In this document: positions 44,443 to 55,969 of the stretch, in pieces | Layout: each line of letters opens with the position of its first letter | Position numbering within the stretch: position 1 is the stretch's first letter | Source: Rhytidiadelphus loreus | Lineage: Eukaryota; Streptophyta; Bryopsida; Hypnales; Hylocomiaceae | Assembly (NCBI GenBank): GCA_947034895.1 | Contig: OX344762.1 | Location: 36,064,760-36,128,759, forward strand | Direction: 5' to 3' | Length of the DNA: 64,000 nucleotides | Notes under the pieces: generated by a model | The model's database searches: none | Told to the model about the DNA's origin: nothing | Seen by the model: only the letters and a program-made list of their open reading frames with translations | Made by a program: the position numbers and the translations under genes

Positions 44443-45612
44443 ATGAGGTGGCTACGGAAGGTGTCCACTCCTTTTCGGAGGGTGTGGAAAGCTATATTCG
44501 CGAAACTGCGTCCACGCAAGCACAAGCGTGGTAAGTCATTGGATCAATCTGTTGATTGAGTGGAACACGGGAAAGCCAACAATCTATCAAACTTTCCAAT
44601 AATCTTGTCTTTCCTGTTGTCAGACTTAGTCTCTTCTTGCTTTTTGTTAGACTCCATGTTGCAATTCATAGCCAGCAATCTATCTAACTTACCAATAACC
44701 TTATCCTCCCTGTCGGACTTGGTCTCTTTTCGCTTTTTGGAAGACTCCATGTTGCAATTCATTAGTATCATCTGGTATGGAGTTTCACTTAGATTCGGGG
44801 AGTGTCGAATTCGGAGAACGGCATAGAGACTGTATTCAATCTGGAGCAGTGCATATACGGGTTCCGAAGGGCTTGAGATTCGGATTCTGAGATTTAGTTC
44901 CTAAACTTCACCAGATCTACTAGTCTGAAGATGAAGATTTCATATTCGTGTTTATTGCTAGTGACGAAGTTAGAAGTAATCAGATGGAGGCTTTGGAGGT
45001 TGAGAGTGTTTCAAATTGAGTTGGATGTACCTTTTCGAGGATATTCTTTACAAGGTCAATCATGCGAGTTTTGGGTACTGGGGAACATGCTGATAGTTTC
45101 TGTTGGCATGTGGAAGATAATAGTTGCATATGTATTCCATTTTTACTGAAGGTGTAGATGTTTGGAGGGAACTCACATGTATGATACGTTTGTTCTTGAT
45201 CTTGATGGAACAAGAGATGAGGATATATGGGTGTCCTCGCTTTGATGTATCATGACTGACATGGAACGAGACTTCAGATGTAGCCCAATTTCAAATGAGT
45301 CTTTTAATCTAAGGCCTAGATTGCAATTAGAATTCGACTGGACATCAGTTGTCGTGGTATGTTGTTGAGGTTTTTGGAGCTCGGGATTTGTAGGGATGCA
45401 CATGCTAATCTATGGAGAAAGAATGTCTGCATGAGCAATTTCTGATGTTCCGTTTGTTTTGCACTCATGCAGGAAGTGGTATGGGGAAGCTGTACAACGA
45501 TGTAGTCTCCTGCGGCTATGAAGATGTGCATGTGATGTGGTCCATGCTCCACCAAACTCACGCACCTGTGGACTCTCCAAAGAAGAATCGGCCAACTGTG
45601 AGCTTCGAATGA
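44443..45612 (+). CDS. Small basic plant protein, 75 aa, two exons
   Basis: Exon 1 is 44443-44530 (ATG; donor GTAAGT at 44531). Exon 2 is 45473-45612 (acceptor CACTCATGCAG; stop TGA). Joining in phase 1 gives 75 residues. The basic N-terminus (MRWLRKVSTPFRRVW, then KLRPRKHKR) could bind membrane or nucleic acid. The C-terminal half has GKLYNDVVSCGYEDVHVMW, SMLHQ and a proline-rich tail. From memory this pattern, a basic start followed by LYxDVxxCxYEDVxVxWxxL, resembles small uncharacterised proteins found across land plants. I know no function. Exon 2 is conserved-looking and exon 1 joins cleanly, so I trust the model. The 942-base intron holds an unrelated tandem repeat. Confidence 0.7.
44574..44765. 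repeat. 96-bp tandem duplication in the intron, open on the minus strand
   Basis: Two copies of a unit are arranged at about 96-base spacing (AATCTATC at 44580 and 44676; GACTCCATGTTGCAATTCAT at 44650 and 44744). On the minus strand both copies read the same peptide theme, MNCNMES-KK-ETKSD-DK-IGK-DRLLA, in one 75-codon frame (44771-44544). Confidence 0.75.
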
Positions 45613-46100
45613 CGAACATGACAGAGGCATGGATGAGCGAATGCATCTGCCGCATCATGGAGGGGGGACTCACGAGTCTGCCTACTCTGTGGATGCCTAC
45701 TACTAATCTTGCTGTGAATAGTACTGGAAGATATACCTGCCCCGGGGAGAGTAAGGTGTTAGGTTGTACATGGTCTTCCTTTGTGGGCCTAGGATATCTA
45801 CCTTTTTTTTGCTTATGTTAGGAGAACTACTACTCCTTATCGGGAAAAATGTGCAGGCTGCCGCAGTCAAGCACCCGTAATGAATCCTGATGGAAGCCTT
45901 GTCTTCTTTGGAAGTCATTCAGCAGCCAGAGCAAGCATAGAGACCGTGTATGTTGTTGTTCTGTGCTCCAAGGCTCTTCGACTTGCAGAGTATGCCGAGA
46001 TGTATTCAGTCAGATATCTTTTCAGGGGATGCGAGGAGACCCTGTGTACTTTAAACAATCCATCTGTAAAGTAAAGACCACTAAGTGTGCCGGGCTCTGC
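45613..46100 (+). other. Probable 3' part of the small-protein transcript
   Basis: The sequence stays moderately GC-rich after the stop codon. A short frame at 45880-46074 (MNPDGSLVFFGS...) has no family signature. The transcript end is not defined. Confidence 0.3.
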
Positions 46101-47380
46101 CGGCGTTACAAATCTCTGCTTCTCTGTTCCCTCCTTTGCTGCTCATTGCACTGTAGGATTGCATGTCTGTTCGTAAGATACTAAATTTGCATGTTCCTAA
46201 GATATTAAATTTGCAGGTGAAGTGTCTATTACGGGTTGGGGCAATGTAATTTGAAAGTCTTACATCTGAGCACATGAGACGTGGCTGAAATTGTGAACTG
46301 TGACACCTTCCAGTGAGTCGGTGTTTAATTTGAATGAGGATTTTAGTATGTGTTATGCTACTCCATATTCAGATCAACAGAAAGGTTTCCCTGCTTCCCA
46401 TGTTCTTGTATTGTGTACTTTTTCCTATTCAACCGTGACATGTCGACCAAACCTGATTGTGGCATACATTCAGACACTACGTGTCCTGTTTGAACAAATT
46501 AGTTATCGGGACTTCATTGGAAACTCTTTCAGTCGTTTTAGGGTTACTCCCCGGGACTTTTCCGTTGCACTCCGGGGTAAATGTTTAACGTCGACAGTTC
46601 ATTGTGAAAGACCGAAAAGCTGAAATCCTGATTGTAATTCCCACATGATCTGAATTCGTTACATCATTGACTCAATGAGATTTTCGACCTTATCTCTTTA
46701 CACGAAACTTGATATTCTGACTGTAATCGGGCAACATGAGAAACATGTCTGCTCTTTTAAAACGCAGAAATTCAAGTCGAACACCATAGCATTAAATGCA
46801 ATTTTCATACATTGGAAACAGCTCAGTAAATGCACAGCCTGTCTTGATTCTAAAGCTCTTCCCGAAGCTCTCGTAAGTTATTGAACGCTTGCAACTTTCA
46901 CAGATTGAAACCACGCACATTTGCCACAAGCCCACAACCTTTCATCGGAAGAGCACTTGCACTTAAGGCTAAACAAATTTAGCCTCTCTAAGCTTAATGA
47001 CTCTATTTACGACTCTGCCTTCAAGTGATAAATGGGCTTTCGCAATGTCCTCTCACAACTCGACATCTGGAAGTCGTCCAATCTGATGTCTACACATAAT
47101 ATGACATTTTGAAGATAAGACGTGGAAGGTATCATGACAAAGGTGTTTATGACGCAGTGTGTGTCTGTCATTGTTACAAGAGTATGAAAGAACTTGACAT
47201 TCCACATTTTGGATTAGCAGTGTGCAATTAAAACTGAACTGCCATCCACTGGCAACTCTTCTTAAACATTTTTTTTCCGTTACAATTACAATATTAGATA
47301 TCTTCTTTTTCGCTTCCTCAAACTAGCATACTAATAATTTTATTGAGAATATGTTTTTTTGTGACTTGCTTGACTGGCCT
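46101..47380. other. Spacer
   Basis: No recognisable gene. A small duplication (AAGATACTAAATTTGCA / AAGATATTAAATTTGCA) lies at 46176-46217. Confidence 0.5.
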
Positions 47381-47385
47381 GTCCT

Positions 47386-47784
47386 CTAAATCCAACACCC
47401 ACTTGATGAAGTTTTCTTACACCACTGTACTGATTTGAGATTTTTTTTATGAATGACATTGGACACCAGCTTTTTCGTGGAGGTGTGATGGCTGCGAGGA
47501 CGGACATGGCAGGATTCCAACCATTTTTTGCAGCTTTCGGTCTGCAACTCCTCAGCGTTCAACTGACACGTCCAGTTTTCAATTTCTGCCATGGTGCTCC
47601 CTCTCTCTCCGTCCGGCCGTAACTGATTAGTTGAGCGCCCATACAACATGGAGTGCAACGCATCCCACAGGGCAACACTGTCGGTCTCCCTGACACACCC
47701 AATCCTCAAGAGATTGAATGTGTTGTGCTGAAAGAAAGAGAGAAAGAGAGAGAGGAATTGGGTTTGCTCACCAAGGTCTCTCAA
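47386..47784 (-). CDS. Unrecognised ORF, 132 aa
   Basis: The minus-strand frame from 47784 is soluble with few low-complexity runs (an internal Met begins MAEIENWTCQLNAEE). I recognise no family, and no promoter or splice sites stand out. It may be an exon remnant. Kept only as a weak hypothetical. Confidence 0.2.
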   Translation of the reverse strand: MRDLGEQTQFLSLFLSFFQHNTFNLLRIGCVRETDSVALWDALHSMLYGRSTNQLRPDGERGSTMAEIENWTCQLNAEELQTESCKKWLESCHVRPRSHHTSTKKLVSNVIHKKNLKSVQWCKKTSSSGCWI

Positions 47785-47810
47785 AATTTAAGAATTCAAA
47801 ACTGATATTA

Positions 47811-48221
47811 AGGTAGGAGGCTCTGAAATGGCTCATCTAAGGGCTGATCCACCTTTTTCATGTATTTTCTTAAATGGAAATCCTTATAGCTCATTTTTCA
47901 AGACAAAGAAAAATAGAAGAGGAATCTAACACAAGTGGTTTCATATTTTTTGAATCGTTTTTGAATTACTTATGGGTTTTCAAAGGAGTTGTGTCATAGG
48001 TCCCTATTTATGTCCCTAGGTCTTCCACAAATTGTTCACTTGCAACTTCTAAAGAAAAATGGGAAAGCAAAGAGAATGATTGACTCTTGCAATTAATAAT
48101 GCTTTTTTCCTTGATTCATCCAACGACTATGGAGGTCAATTTATGAACTATCGTTTATCCATTTCACAACCATCTATAGGGTCCATTCTTAATGCTTGCT
48201 CCATTTTAGAGCCTCCTACCT
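47811..48221. mobile_element. TA-flanked MITE, 411 bp
   Basis: The left end AGGTAGGAGGCTCTGAAAT is matched at the right by the inverted AGAGCCTCCTACCT; TA flanks both (47809-47810, 48222-48223). The interior block AGGAATCTAACACAAGTGG and following bases match the 18865-19471 element. A short partial right end (AGAGCCTCCTAC) is duplicated at 48228-48239. Confidence 0.8.
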
Positions 48222-48247
48222 TATTTTAGAGCCTCCTACACACTAAT

Positions 48248-48520
48248 GGTAAGGAGAGTTGGAAACCAAAAAAAATGTGCCCCAATGTGACTTGTACGAG
48301 GCTTATCACTTTCAAGGGTACATTAGATTTTTGGATTTCTCGCATGGTAGTTATTTTGCTTTTATTGATAGAGCATGGCAAGTGGGAAATGGTAAGGAGA
48401 GTTGGAAACCAAAAAAAAATTGTGCCCCAATGCGACTTCTATAAGGCTCGTCACTTTCAAGGGCACATCGGATTTAGAGGCTCTCAACATGGTAGTTTTA
48501 TGGAGAGCATGGCAAGCGGG
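48248..48520. repeat. Tandem duplication, 143-bp unit, two copies
   Basis: GGTAAGGAGAGTTGGAAACC starts at 48248 and 48391. Both are followed by TGTGCCCCAATG, GACTT and a TATCACTTTCAAGGG or GTCACTTTCAAGGG block. Confidence 0.85.
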
Positions 48521-48817
48521 CCAACACCTCTAGTCAAAGGGAATCATAGTGAAGACCACCCAACATACAACTCCTTAAGCCAATCATCCATCTTTGTCTC
48601 TTGATACTAGCAACATGAATAGTGTCTATAGGTAGGATGTCAAGTGCTTTAGGGTTTGGAGTAAAATGAAAGTGTTGAGATGTTGAGGTCCGGGTCTACT
48701 TAGTTAAATAAATGTTTGTGTGAACAGATTTGGGATGCATTGTTATAGTGCTCCTACAACGAGCCAAGACTTAAAATGCTTTGATAAAGCTACAAAGATT
48801 TGGAAACCATGTAATTA

Positions 48818-49019
48818 AGGTAAGTATAATGAATTGCAGTCTTATTTTATTACATTACAATGCGCACCCCACTTTCATTTTAGAATCTAAATTTAGAATT
48901 GTCATTCTTCTTGTAAGGCAAGAATCACTATCCTAAATTTAGGTTTCAAAATAAAGAGAAATGTGTATAGAATGACACAATTAGATGGGAGTTGGTAAAT
49001 AAATTAGGTTTTCTTACCT
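48818..49019. mobile_element. TA-flanked MITE, 202 bp
   Basis: The left end AGGTAAGTATAATG and right end TTTTCTTACCT are flanked by TA. Internal inverted blocks (CTAAATTTAGAATTGTCATT versus AATCACTATCCTAAATTTAG) allow a second, nested fold. Confidence 0.6.
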
Positions 49020-49021
49020 TA

Positions 49022-50875
49022 ATCTTGAAAGGATGAGGCCTATGACTAAGTTACTTTGCCCCAAATGATTTGATTTATGAACCAACAATTGTATTCTCCA
49101 TTTCTAATTGGTTGTGATCATAGGAAGTAGCCAATCATGTATAGCTTTGACTCTAAAAGAACCCAATCCTATTACCAAGGTAGTTAAGCAAAAACTACCA
49201 AATTGAAGGAGGATCACATGTATTTTTTAATTTCTATAGTTTTCAAGAAAATCATTTATCATCTAAATACTTTTCTTCTTCCACATTGTTTTAGAATTAA
49301 AAATTTGAGGGGTCCTAACTTTGATCTTAGGTCTTAAATGATGGAATATTTAGTTTTATCAAGTCAATCATGCATGGCTTTAGGAATCTCAATGGTCTTA
49401 GGTCTAAAACAATGGAATCATTAAATTTCTAAGATCGGACTATTCAACCATTTGGTTACCTAAAATTGTAGATTTGGCTATATGTTAGGTGATTTGAGTA
49501 ACTAGGTTGCTTGTAGGAAAGTGCATCCTTCACTGTGGACTTAGATTTTTTTTTTACTAAGATCACAAAAATTGGGGAGAAAATCTCAAAAGTCCATAAT
49601 TTCTCTTTGAAAGAGAGATTATAAGAGTTTTGGAGGTAGGGGAAAGTGAAGGGTGTTGTGTCCCTCAAGTGACACTTCTTCAAGTTTTGCAATACACCTT
49701 GTGGCACTTTATTTCTAGTAATACCAAGAGTCACGTGTGATCTCCTAACACTACGCATGTTTTAGGTTCCAAAACTAGTTACATGTTCCTCATTCTTCCA
49801 TGATTTCCATCACCTAACTCTTATAAGACACTACGCATGTTATTTGATGACATGGGATGGAACTTCTATTGATGTCCAAGCACGCTTGGTAGTGGCATTA
49901 CTCACCACTATTACTAACCACCCTTAAACAATATCCAATTCTCCTTGTCCAAGAGCATTCCATGGTGGCCTAAAGGTGGTGATGAAGCTTTATTACCAAA
50001 CTCACCGCTCGTCGCTACTTTGGCTCACCATTGTACCATTCAAGACTAAGGAGGGAAAATTCATTTTATAGTACTTGACAAATTCCCTAGTCATATGGGT
50101 CACCGAGACATCCAAAACACACTTCTTCCTTGAAAGGGACCCAATCCCATGCTTTAGCCTCAAAACTGAGCTCTAAAGGACTTCCATTATTTCCATTGGG
50201 ATAACTTTGAATTCTAGACTTCAAATCTAGAGTACAAGCTTGTTTTTATGATCTAGTCTTTTTGTAGATCATTTTGAACTACTCACTTTCTCAAATGCAA
50301 CAAGTATTGATCGAGTTATAGCCCCCAGAGGTGTAGTTCTTTGGAACTCTACCTTCTTTATTTGCCCAAACTTCTAGCTCATAGTTAATCTCTTGTCAGC
50401 CTTGGCAATCTAGAATTCTTGTTTCCTCAACTTTCCAATGATATGTGGCATGCTCTATTTTGGCAAGAGATTCCTCCTAAAACCCCACTCCTACGTACAA
50501 CACCTTGGGTTTGCAGCTGGGACACTATCGATTTTGAAGGGCCTTGTCTTTTGAATTACAACTTGGATCCTTGTATTCTTTGGACCTATAAACATATGCT
50601 TTAGAACCAAATTTTCAAGCATGTGAAGCACACCACTTGCTTTGTTCCAAATAGAGTGCTATGGCACCATGTCTATTCAAAATTCTTCATTTCTACTCAC
50701 TTAATTTCTTGCAAGGCTTGATACGTCCCCCTGAGGCTTCCCTTGCTTACCAAAGTGTCACAGACTATCTAGGGGGACTTGCCTATCACATTTGGTTTTC
50801 AATAAAGTGCCCCCCCCCCCCCTTCACAAAAATTAGGAGCCATTGGATGGAAGTGGAAAAAAATTTCCCCCCCTT
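49022..50875. other. Spacer with homopolymer C tract
   Basis: No gene is supported. A run of 13 C lies at 50810-50822. Confidence 0.5.
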
Positions 50876-50879
50876 CACT

Positions 50880-51050
50880 GAAAAATCAAGAGCCATTGAA
50901 TCTGAATACGAATATGGATACAAATCGAATACGAATATGAATACGAATACAATACAAACATGGACTCAAGTATGACTATACCAATACCAATACCAATACG
51001 GATTCAAATATGACTATATAAATATGGATACAACTATGTATGAATGGAGA
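50880..51050. repeat. GAATACGAATATG-type simple repeat
   Basis: Degenerate units of GAATACGAATATGGATACAA and ACCAATACCAATAC type recur every 6-12 bases. Confidence 0.7.
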
Positions 51051-51130
51051 TATTCCATATTGATTGGATCTCCCCACCCCTCCTAACAACTACAAGAGAA
51101 GAGGGGGAAGGGTTGGGGGGGGGGGGATTA

Positions 51131-51258
51131 AAAAAAATTAATTTTAAAGATTTTGATTTTTAATTCACCTCCTTCCCCCCTCAAATTTTTTTTTTAATTT
51201 TTTGGGAAGGAGGAGGGGGGTGAATTAAAAATCAAAAACTTTAAAATTAATTTTTTTT
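51131..51258. repeat. Large imperfect stem-loop, arms about 45 bp
   Basis: The left arm (AATTAATTTTAAAGATTTTG, then ATTTTTAATTCACCTCCTTCC) pairs with the right arm ending CAAAAACTTTAAAATTAATT around a T-rich loop. Its G-run neighbour (12 G at 51115-51126) and C-run further upstream make the region hard to copy and sequence. Confidence 0.75.
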
Positions 51259-51259
51259 T

Positions 51260-53670
51260 CATGGTGCACATAGTTTCACTATGCACCATGAAGATGCAGT
51301 CCTTGCCTGTCACAAATGTGTCACGGACAAGCCTTCTAGTGAGGGTTGTCATAGAGAGGGACATGAAGTAGAAAACTCACCAAAAATATATAATGGTTGG
51401 CCTTGACACTTTTGACATGAAGATTCTTAAAATTTGCATCAAGTCCATCCATTTTTTATAAGCTTGATGGAAATTTTCTAGGACTTGATACTGATGCAAT
51501 TTTCTAAATCACATAAGACAAAACTGTTGTCCACATCATTATCTCTTTGAAGGCTTTAGACTCAATTCTACATCTTAAAAGTAAACTTCCTTAGTCCAAA
51601 AGTTTCTATCAATTGTTTTTGACTTGTGAATAAAAAAGGCCTTAGCATCAACTATCTTCCACAATAAAATTCTACATAATTTTTTTGTATTATAAGTGGA
51701 GTTGATTTAATGGATTCCATCTCTTAGAAAAAACTTGTATAAATATAGTGGGTTGAACTTCACACTATATTTTTTTCTATAGTTTCCTAATGTTTTTAAA
51801 GCATAATAAACAACTAGTGTATGATGTATTATTGGAGAAAACAACTACAATTTGGACTACTACATCTTTGTCACATTAGGTTTACTACATCTAAGGTGAC
51901 AAATAATCATAGATTCATCAAGTTTTATTTGATTGAGAAGGAGAGAATTCATAATTCATAATGTTGTGTTCAATGTGAATTGTTTGATGAATCAAAAAGT
52001 TGACTATTGGAGGTTTTTGATTTAAAGAATACAACTTAGCATTTATTTATGTCAAACAATCCAATAAATGATGAAGCCTATTGGATTTCAAAGGTAGTGG
52101 CCAAAAAATACAATTTTTTATTTTTTTTATGTTTTAAAAAGTGATCTTTATTGAGAGTAATCAATCTATTGACATCTATGTAAATGGATGAAATATGTAA
52201 GTTTGGAATAATATATACATTCATCCAAAATTAGTAGTATAATTCTAAGATGTTGTACTAATTTAGCCAATAACAAAGAAAGAAAGAAAATGCTAGGGGA
52301 AAGTATAAGACTCTTGTTGAGTGTCCAATTCAAATACAAGGATAACTTTGGGGTAAGGAATCAATGTATTTGAAACTAATGTTAAAAATATGTTATGTAG
52401 TTCCAACTATAGTCTATATTTTTTCAATTTCTAGAAAAACATATATTATTTTGTTTATTTCGCAAAGATTTGGTATTTTCATGTTAGACTTAGTATTGTC
52501 GAGTTTCCAAAATATTGAATCTTACTTGAAATTTGGAAAGCGAGTTTCTTAACTAGGGTTCCACCCACATATCAAGGGACTATTAGAAATAGTAAATTCC
52601 TTGACTTCCATGTAAGTGCAAAAAAATCTCCCTAGCATGCATTTCTAAACATTCACAAACATTCTTCCATCATTTTGATGGTGGAATTTTCATCCTCATA
52701 AAGTTGTTTAAAATGTGTATTATTCTTGTTTATTTAATATATTGTTTTCACTATTTTCTAATTATTTAAACATCAAAGCATCTTTTCTCTAAAATATTTC
52801 AATCATTTCTTTTGTGCAATTTTTTGGAGAATTTTTTTGCTTAAAATTCAAATATAGAATATATTCATAATGTTTTTCTAATTTTTAATATTTTATTATT
52901 ATTATTTTTGTCCAAAAGCTCAAGGACTTCCAATACTAAATCCCCAAATGATTCAATGCAACAAAACCAGTAAGTGTTTCATGCTTTAATTTCTAAATAT
53001 TCCTTCAATTTATTTACTTGTATTGATCTTTAACAAATTATTTTCCAAAGAAAAATTACACTAGCAAATGTTTATTTACATGAAGTGACTCACTCAAGAG
53101 GTTTATCCTATTCCAATATTTGAGGAATGTTTTGAACTTCACCAATAATTATCACACATTTGCTATATTCGATCAACTCAACTCTCAAATACCTACCGTT
53201 GTAAAATACTCCTATCCCAAAATGGTTGTTTACAATTTTGTTGATATTTTTTTGAGCCAATTTCATTGATCATATTGTGAAAAATATGATTAAGAAAGGT
53301 TCTAAATTTTATATCACTAGATCTAATGAAGAATATTGCATGCGTTCATTGCAACCAAAATATAGTTAGCCACAATGAAGTATTTTTTTGACCTACTCAA
53401 AACAACTTTAAGAAAACATGACATTCAAAGTGAATAATCATTTCGGAATGGAGGGAGTACCTCTTTATTTATACTATAATTATCATAATAAACAAATTTT
53501 GACTGTTTATTTCCTTAGAGTTTTACAGTTCAATCATTTTTTTAAATCCAATTCTAACCACAAGTGAACCAAGCTGTAGATTTAAGTTGAATTATATAAC
53601 ATCATTAACCAACCTAAACCATTCTCCCTCGGAAATTGGGATGATCCCTCCCGACATCTTTGAAGGTGAA
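51260..53670. other. AT-rich spacer
   Basis: No gene or clear repeat; several A/T-rich runs around 52.70-52.91 kb. Confidence 0.5.
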
Positions 53671-53684
53671 TTTAGTTTAATTTG

Positions 53685-53850
53685 CAGAGAATCACTAGTT
53701 GACTCGGAAGTTGCAACACTAATAAATGTCATTGGTTGAGTATGAAGTTGCAGAGAGTCATTGATTGGTTGAGTAGGAAGTTGTAGAGAGTCATTGATTG
53801 GTTGGGAAGTTGCAAAGAGTCATTGGTTGGCTGGGAAGTTGCAATGTTGA
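53685..53850. repeat. Tandem repeat, about 35-45-bp unit, 4-5 copies
   Basis: GAAGTTGCA/GAAGTTGTAGAGAGTCAT followed by TGATTGGTTG units repeat with small length changes. A hairpin-like GGCTCTCGCTTTCTTGG-AGAGCGTGAGG follows at 53858-53884. Confidence 0.8.
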
Positions 53851-53884
53851 GGGCTCTCGCTTTCTTGGAGAGCGTGAGGGACTC

Positions 53885-54570
53885 TCCAACGTTGGCTAAC
53901 CCTAAAAGGACACCACAAACACAAAGTGTCTAATGGACGATGGAGAATCCTTCTATGCAGGACAAAAGTGCAGATGTTCATCCTTGAAATTTTGTGTGAA
54001 AAAGAATCTTACACAATAGTTTGATCTCCAATGAGTGCTCTTTGAATTTATTTATTTAAGCAAATGATTCACACGTTACCCAAAATGATGCTTTCCACGG
54101 TGACCAAATCCCGTCCTTCTGGGGTTAATAATGTTATGAAGAGTTTATTGCTGTGATGCGTTTTTGATCCAACGGCAGGGGGGGCTTTCGAAGGAAAGGG
54201 ACGGCTCAGATGTTCTCTTTGTAGATTTATTCTTCCCTTTTGCTTCAAGTCTGGAATTCTACGTTTGGACGCCGTGGAAATCAGTCAACCAAGAGGCTTG
54301 GCTTCAGTCGTGTCAAAAAAGGAAGAAAAGTTTAAAAAGAGGTGGAACTTTTTATCTCATGGCCATAACCTTCAGGGAGGTCTTTTAAAAAAAAATAAAA
54401 CTCTGAAGGCAATCTCCTCTCTGATGAATACCTCGAAGGAAAGTAGAATCGGCATAATAATATAAATAATTGTGTTTTGGGGGCCAAACCTTGTATGAAA
54501 TAAGTAAATAATTGGAATTCTGCATAGAAGTGTGTGCAATGGATGCAAGAACAGATTGAATTGGAATTTG
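53885..54570. other. Spacer
   Basis: Short frames only; no recognisable product. Confidence 0.45.
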
Positions 54571-54577
54571 TTGTATA

Positions 54578-54855
54578 AGGTGGGTACCAACCCAAATTCG
54601 CACCTTGTCTAAACCCACTATCATCACTCTACATACATCTCCAAAATCAATATGTATAGTAAGTGGAAGAAACAATTTTAGAATATCTACCAAAAAAACC
54701 CTCTGATCATTCATAACTTTTGTATACAATATCCAAGTGTTGCATTCTTTGGTGCGTTGGAACCTCCTTTCACTTGCCAACACAAAAAATCAATCGAAAA
54801 TTTGACCGGTTTAATAATAGTAACTAGTCAAAGTGGCAGTTTGGGGTGCCCTCCT
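54578..54855. mobile_element. Related copy of the 24.3-kb MITE, about 278 bp
   Basis: The left end AGGTGGGTACCAACCCAAA is preceded by TA. The interior carries ACATCTCCAAAATCAATATG, CATTCATAACTTTTGTATAC and GTGCGTTGGAACCTCCTTTC. The right end is degraded (TTTGGGGTGCCCTCCT). Confidence 0.65.
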
Positions 54856-55675
54856 TGGGTTATTTTGGTTATGAAAATACCATATCCGCTTAATTGGTAT
54901 GAAATTTTCAGTTACCTCAATCAATACTCATGTTGCCATACTGTGTTGCAATTGAATACTTTCGAACTTGGAACCAGAGTTATACCATCAATGCCTTCCA
55001 ATACTATCTTGGGTACGCCATTGAGAATTCAAGGAATGAGCTACATTACTCCAACCACATTAGTAAGGATGAAATGTAACAACCTAACTAAGAGTGATGT
55101 CACTTCCAAGTCTTTCGTTTCGTGAAGAAATGAAGTGCCCTTCTGAAACCAGTTTGGTATCATAAAATGTGCATGATGACTGTGCGAGTACAACACTGAT
55201 TTTCAAACACTCACACGAATCAAGTTAGAGTTGGGTCCTGCTGCTGCTGCTGCACTGACTGCGCGCAGGGTCGGAAGCTATATAGCCAAATAGTACCAAT
55301 CCAGAAGTTAATTTGCAGGCAATCACGTACTCGATTGCATCAGTGTAAGGTAAGAAGGTACTTAAGGATTTCACTTACAGTCGACCAATTTCATCAGATA
55401 TTTCCAGTGAGTACAATTTAGCTAGGACGAAATTGTAAGGCCTCGGAACCTGCACAAATTAACAAATGAGAGACCTGCGCTAGCCTGGGACTACGGACGA
55501 AATGGCAGAAGCTGTGAAGAGAGAGGACTCTGTGCATGAGCCAAATGACACTCTTGCAACATGACACCGGTCTGCTGTTGCTACTCAGTCTACTAATATT
55601 GTGGTGCATCTGTGTGAAATTAATGCACTATCTTGTGGATACCAATGAATTCGACTGTAGTTGGTGCTAGTGGTC

Positions 55676-55969
55676 ATGGGGAGTTTGTTTCGTGATCCTG
55701 AGAACCCCATGCCACTCGATCTATCTATACCAAGGAAATCCAGCATCCGGAGAGGCCTTGTCGATGCACTCCAACGCCTGTTGAGCAACACCGCAACGGG
55801 TGAAGAAACACCGCAGGAGGTGAAAACATTTGAAGTCAACAACTCCCAGAAGTTAGTGATTTCCCTTTTCGTCTCAAGTTGTTTTGCATTGCAAGCCGTC
55901 TGGAAGCCTGAAAGCACACCATGTTTTTCAAGTCTCGAGACTCCTATTTTCAAGTCGATCTCTATCTGA
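55676..55969 (+). CDS. Unrecognised ORF, 97 aa from the second Met
   Basis: In a GC-richer island (55.2-56.2 kb) the plus frame reads MGSLFRDPENPMPLDLS then a basic/acidic soluble stretch ending KSISI before a stop. The minus strand is also open (56004-55585), so coding strand is uncertain. A (GCT)n run lies upstream at 55238-55252. Splicing into 56.5 kb, where a frame starting MKALRNLLDEGNS follows an AG, is conceivable but not demonstrated. No family is recognised. Confidence 0.25.
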   Translation: MGSLFRDPENPMPLDLSIPRKSSIRRGLVDALQRLLSNTATGEETPQEVKTFEVNNSQKLVISLFVSSCFALQAVWKPESTPCFSSLETPIFKSISI

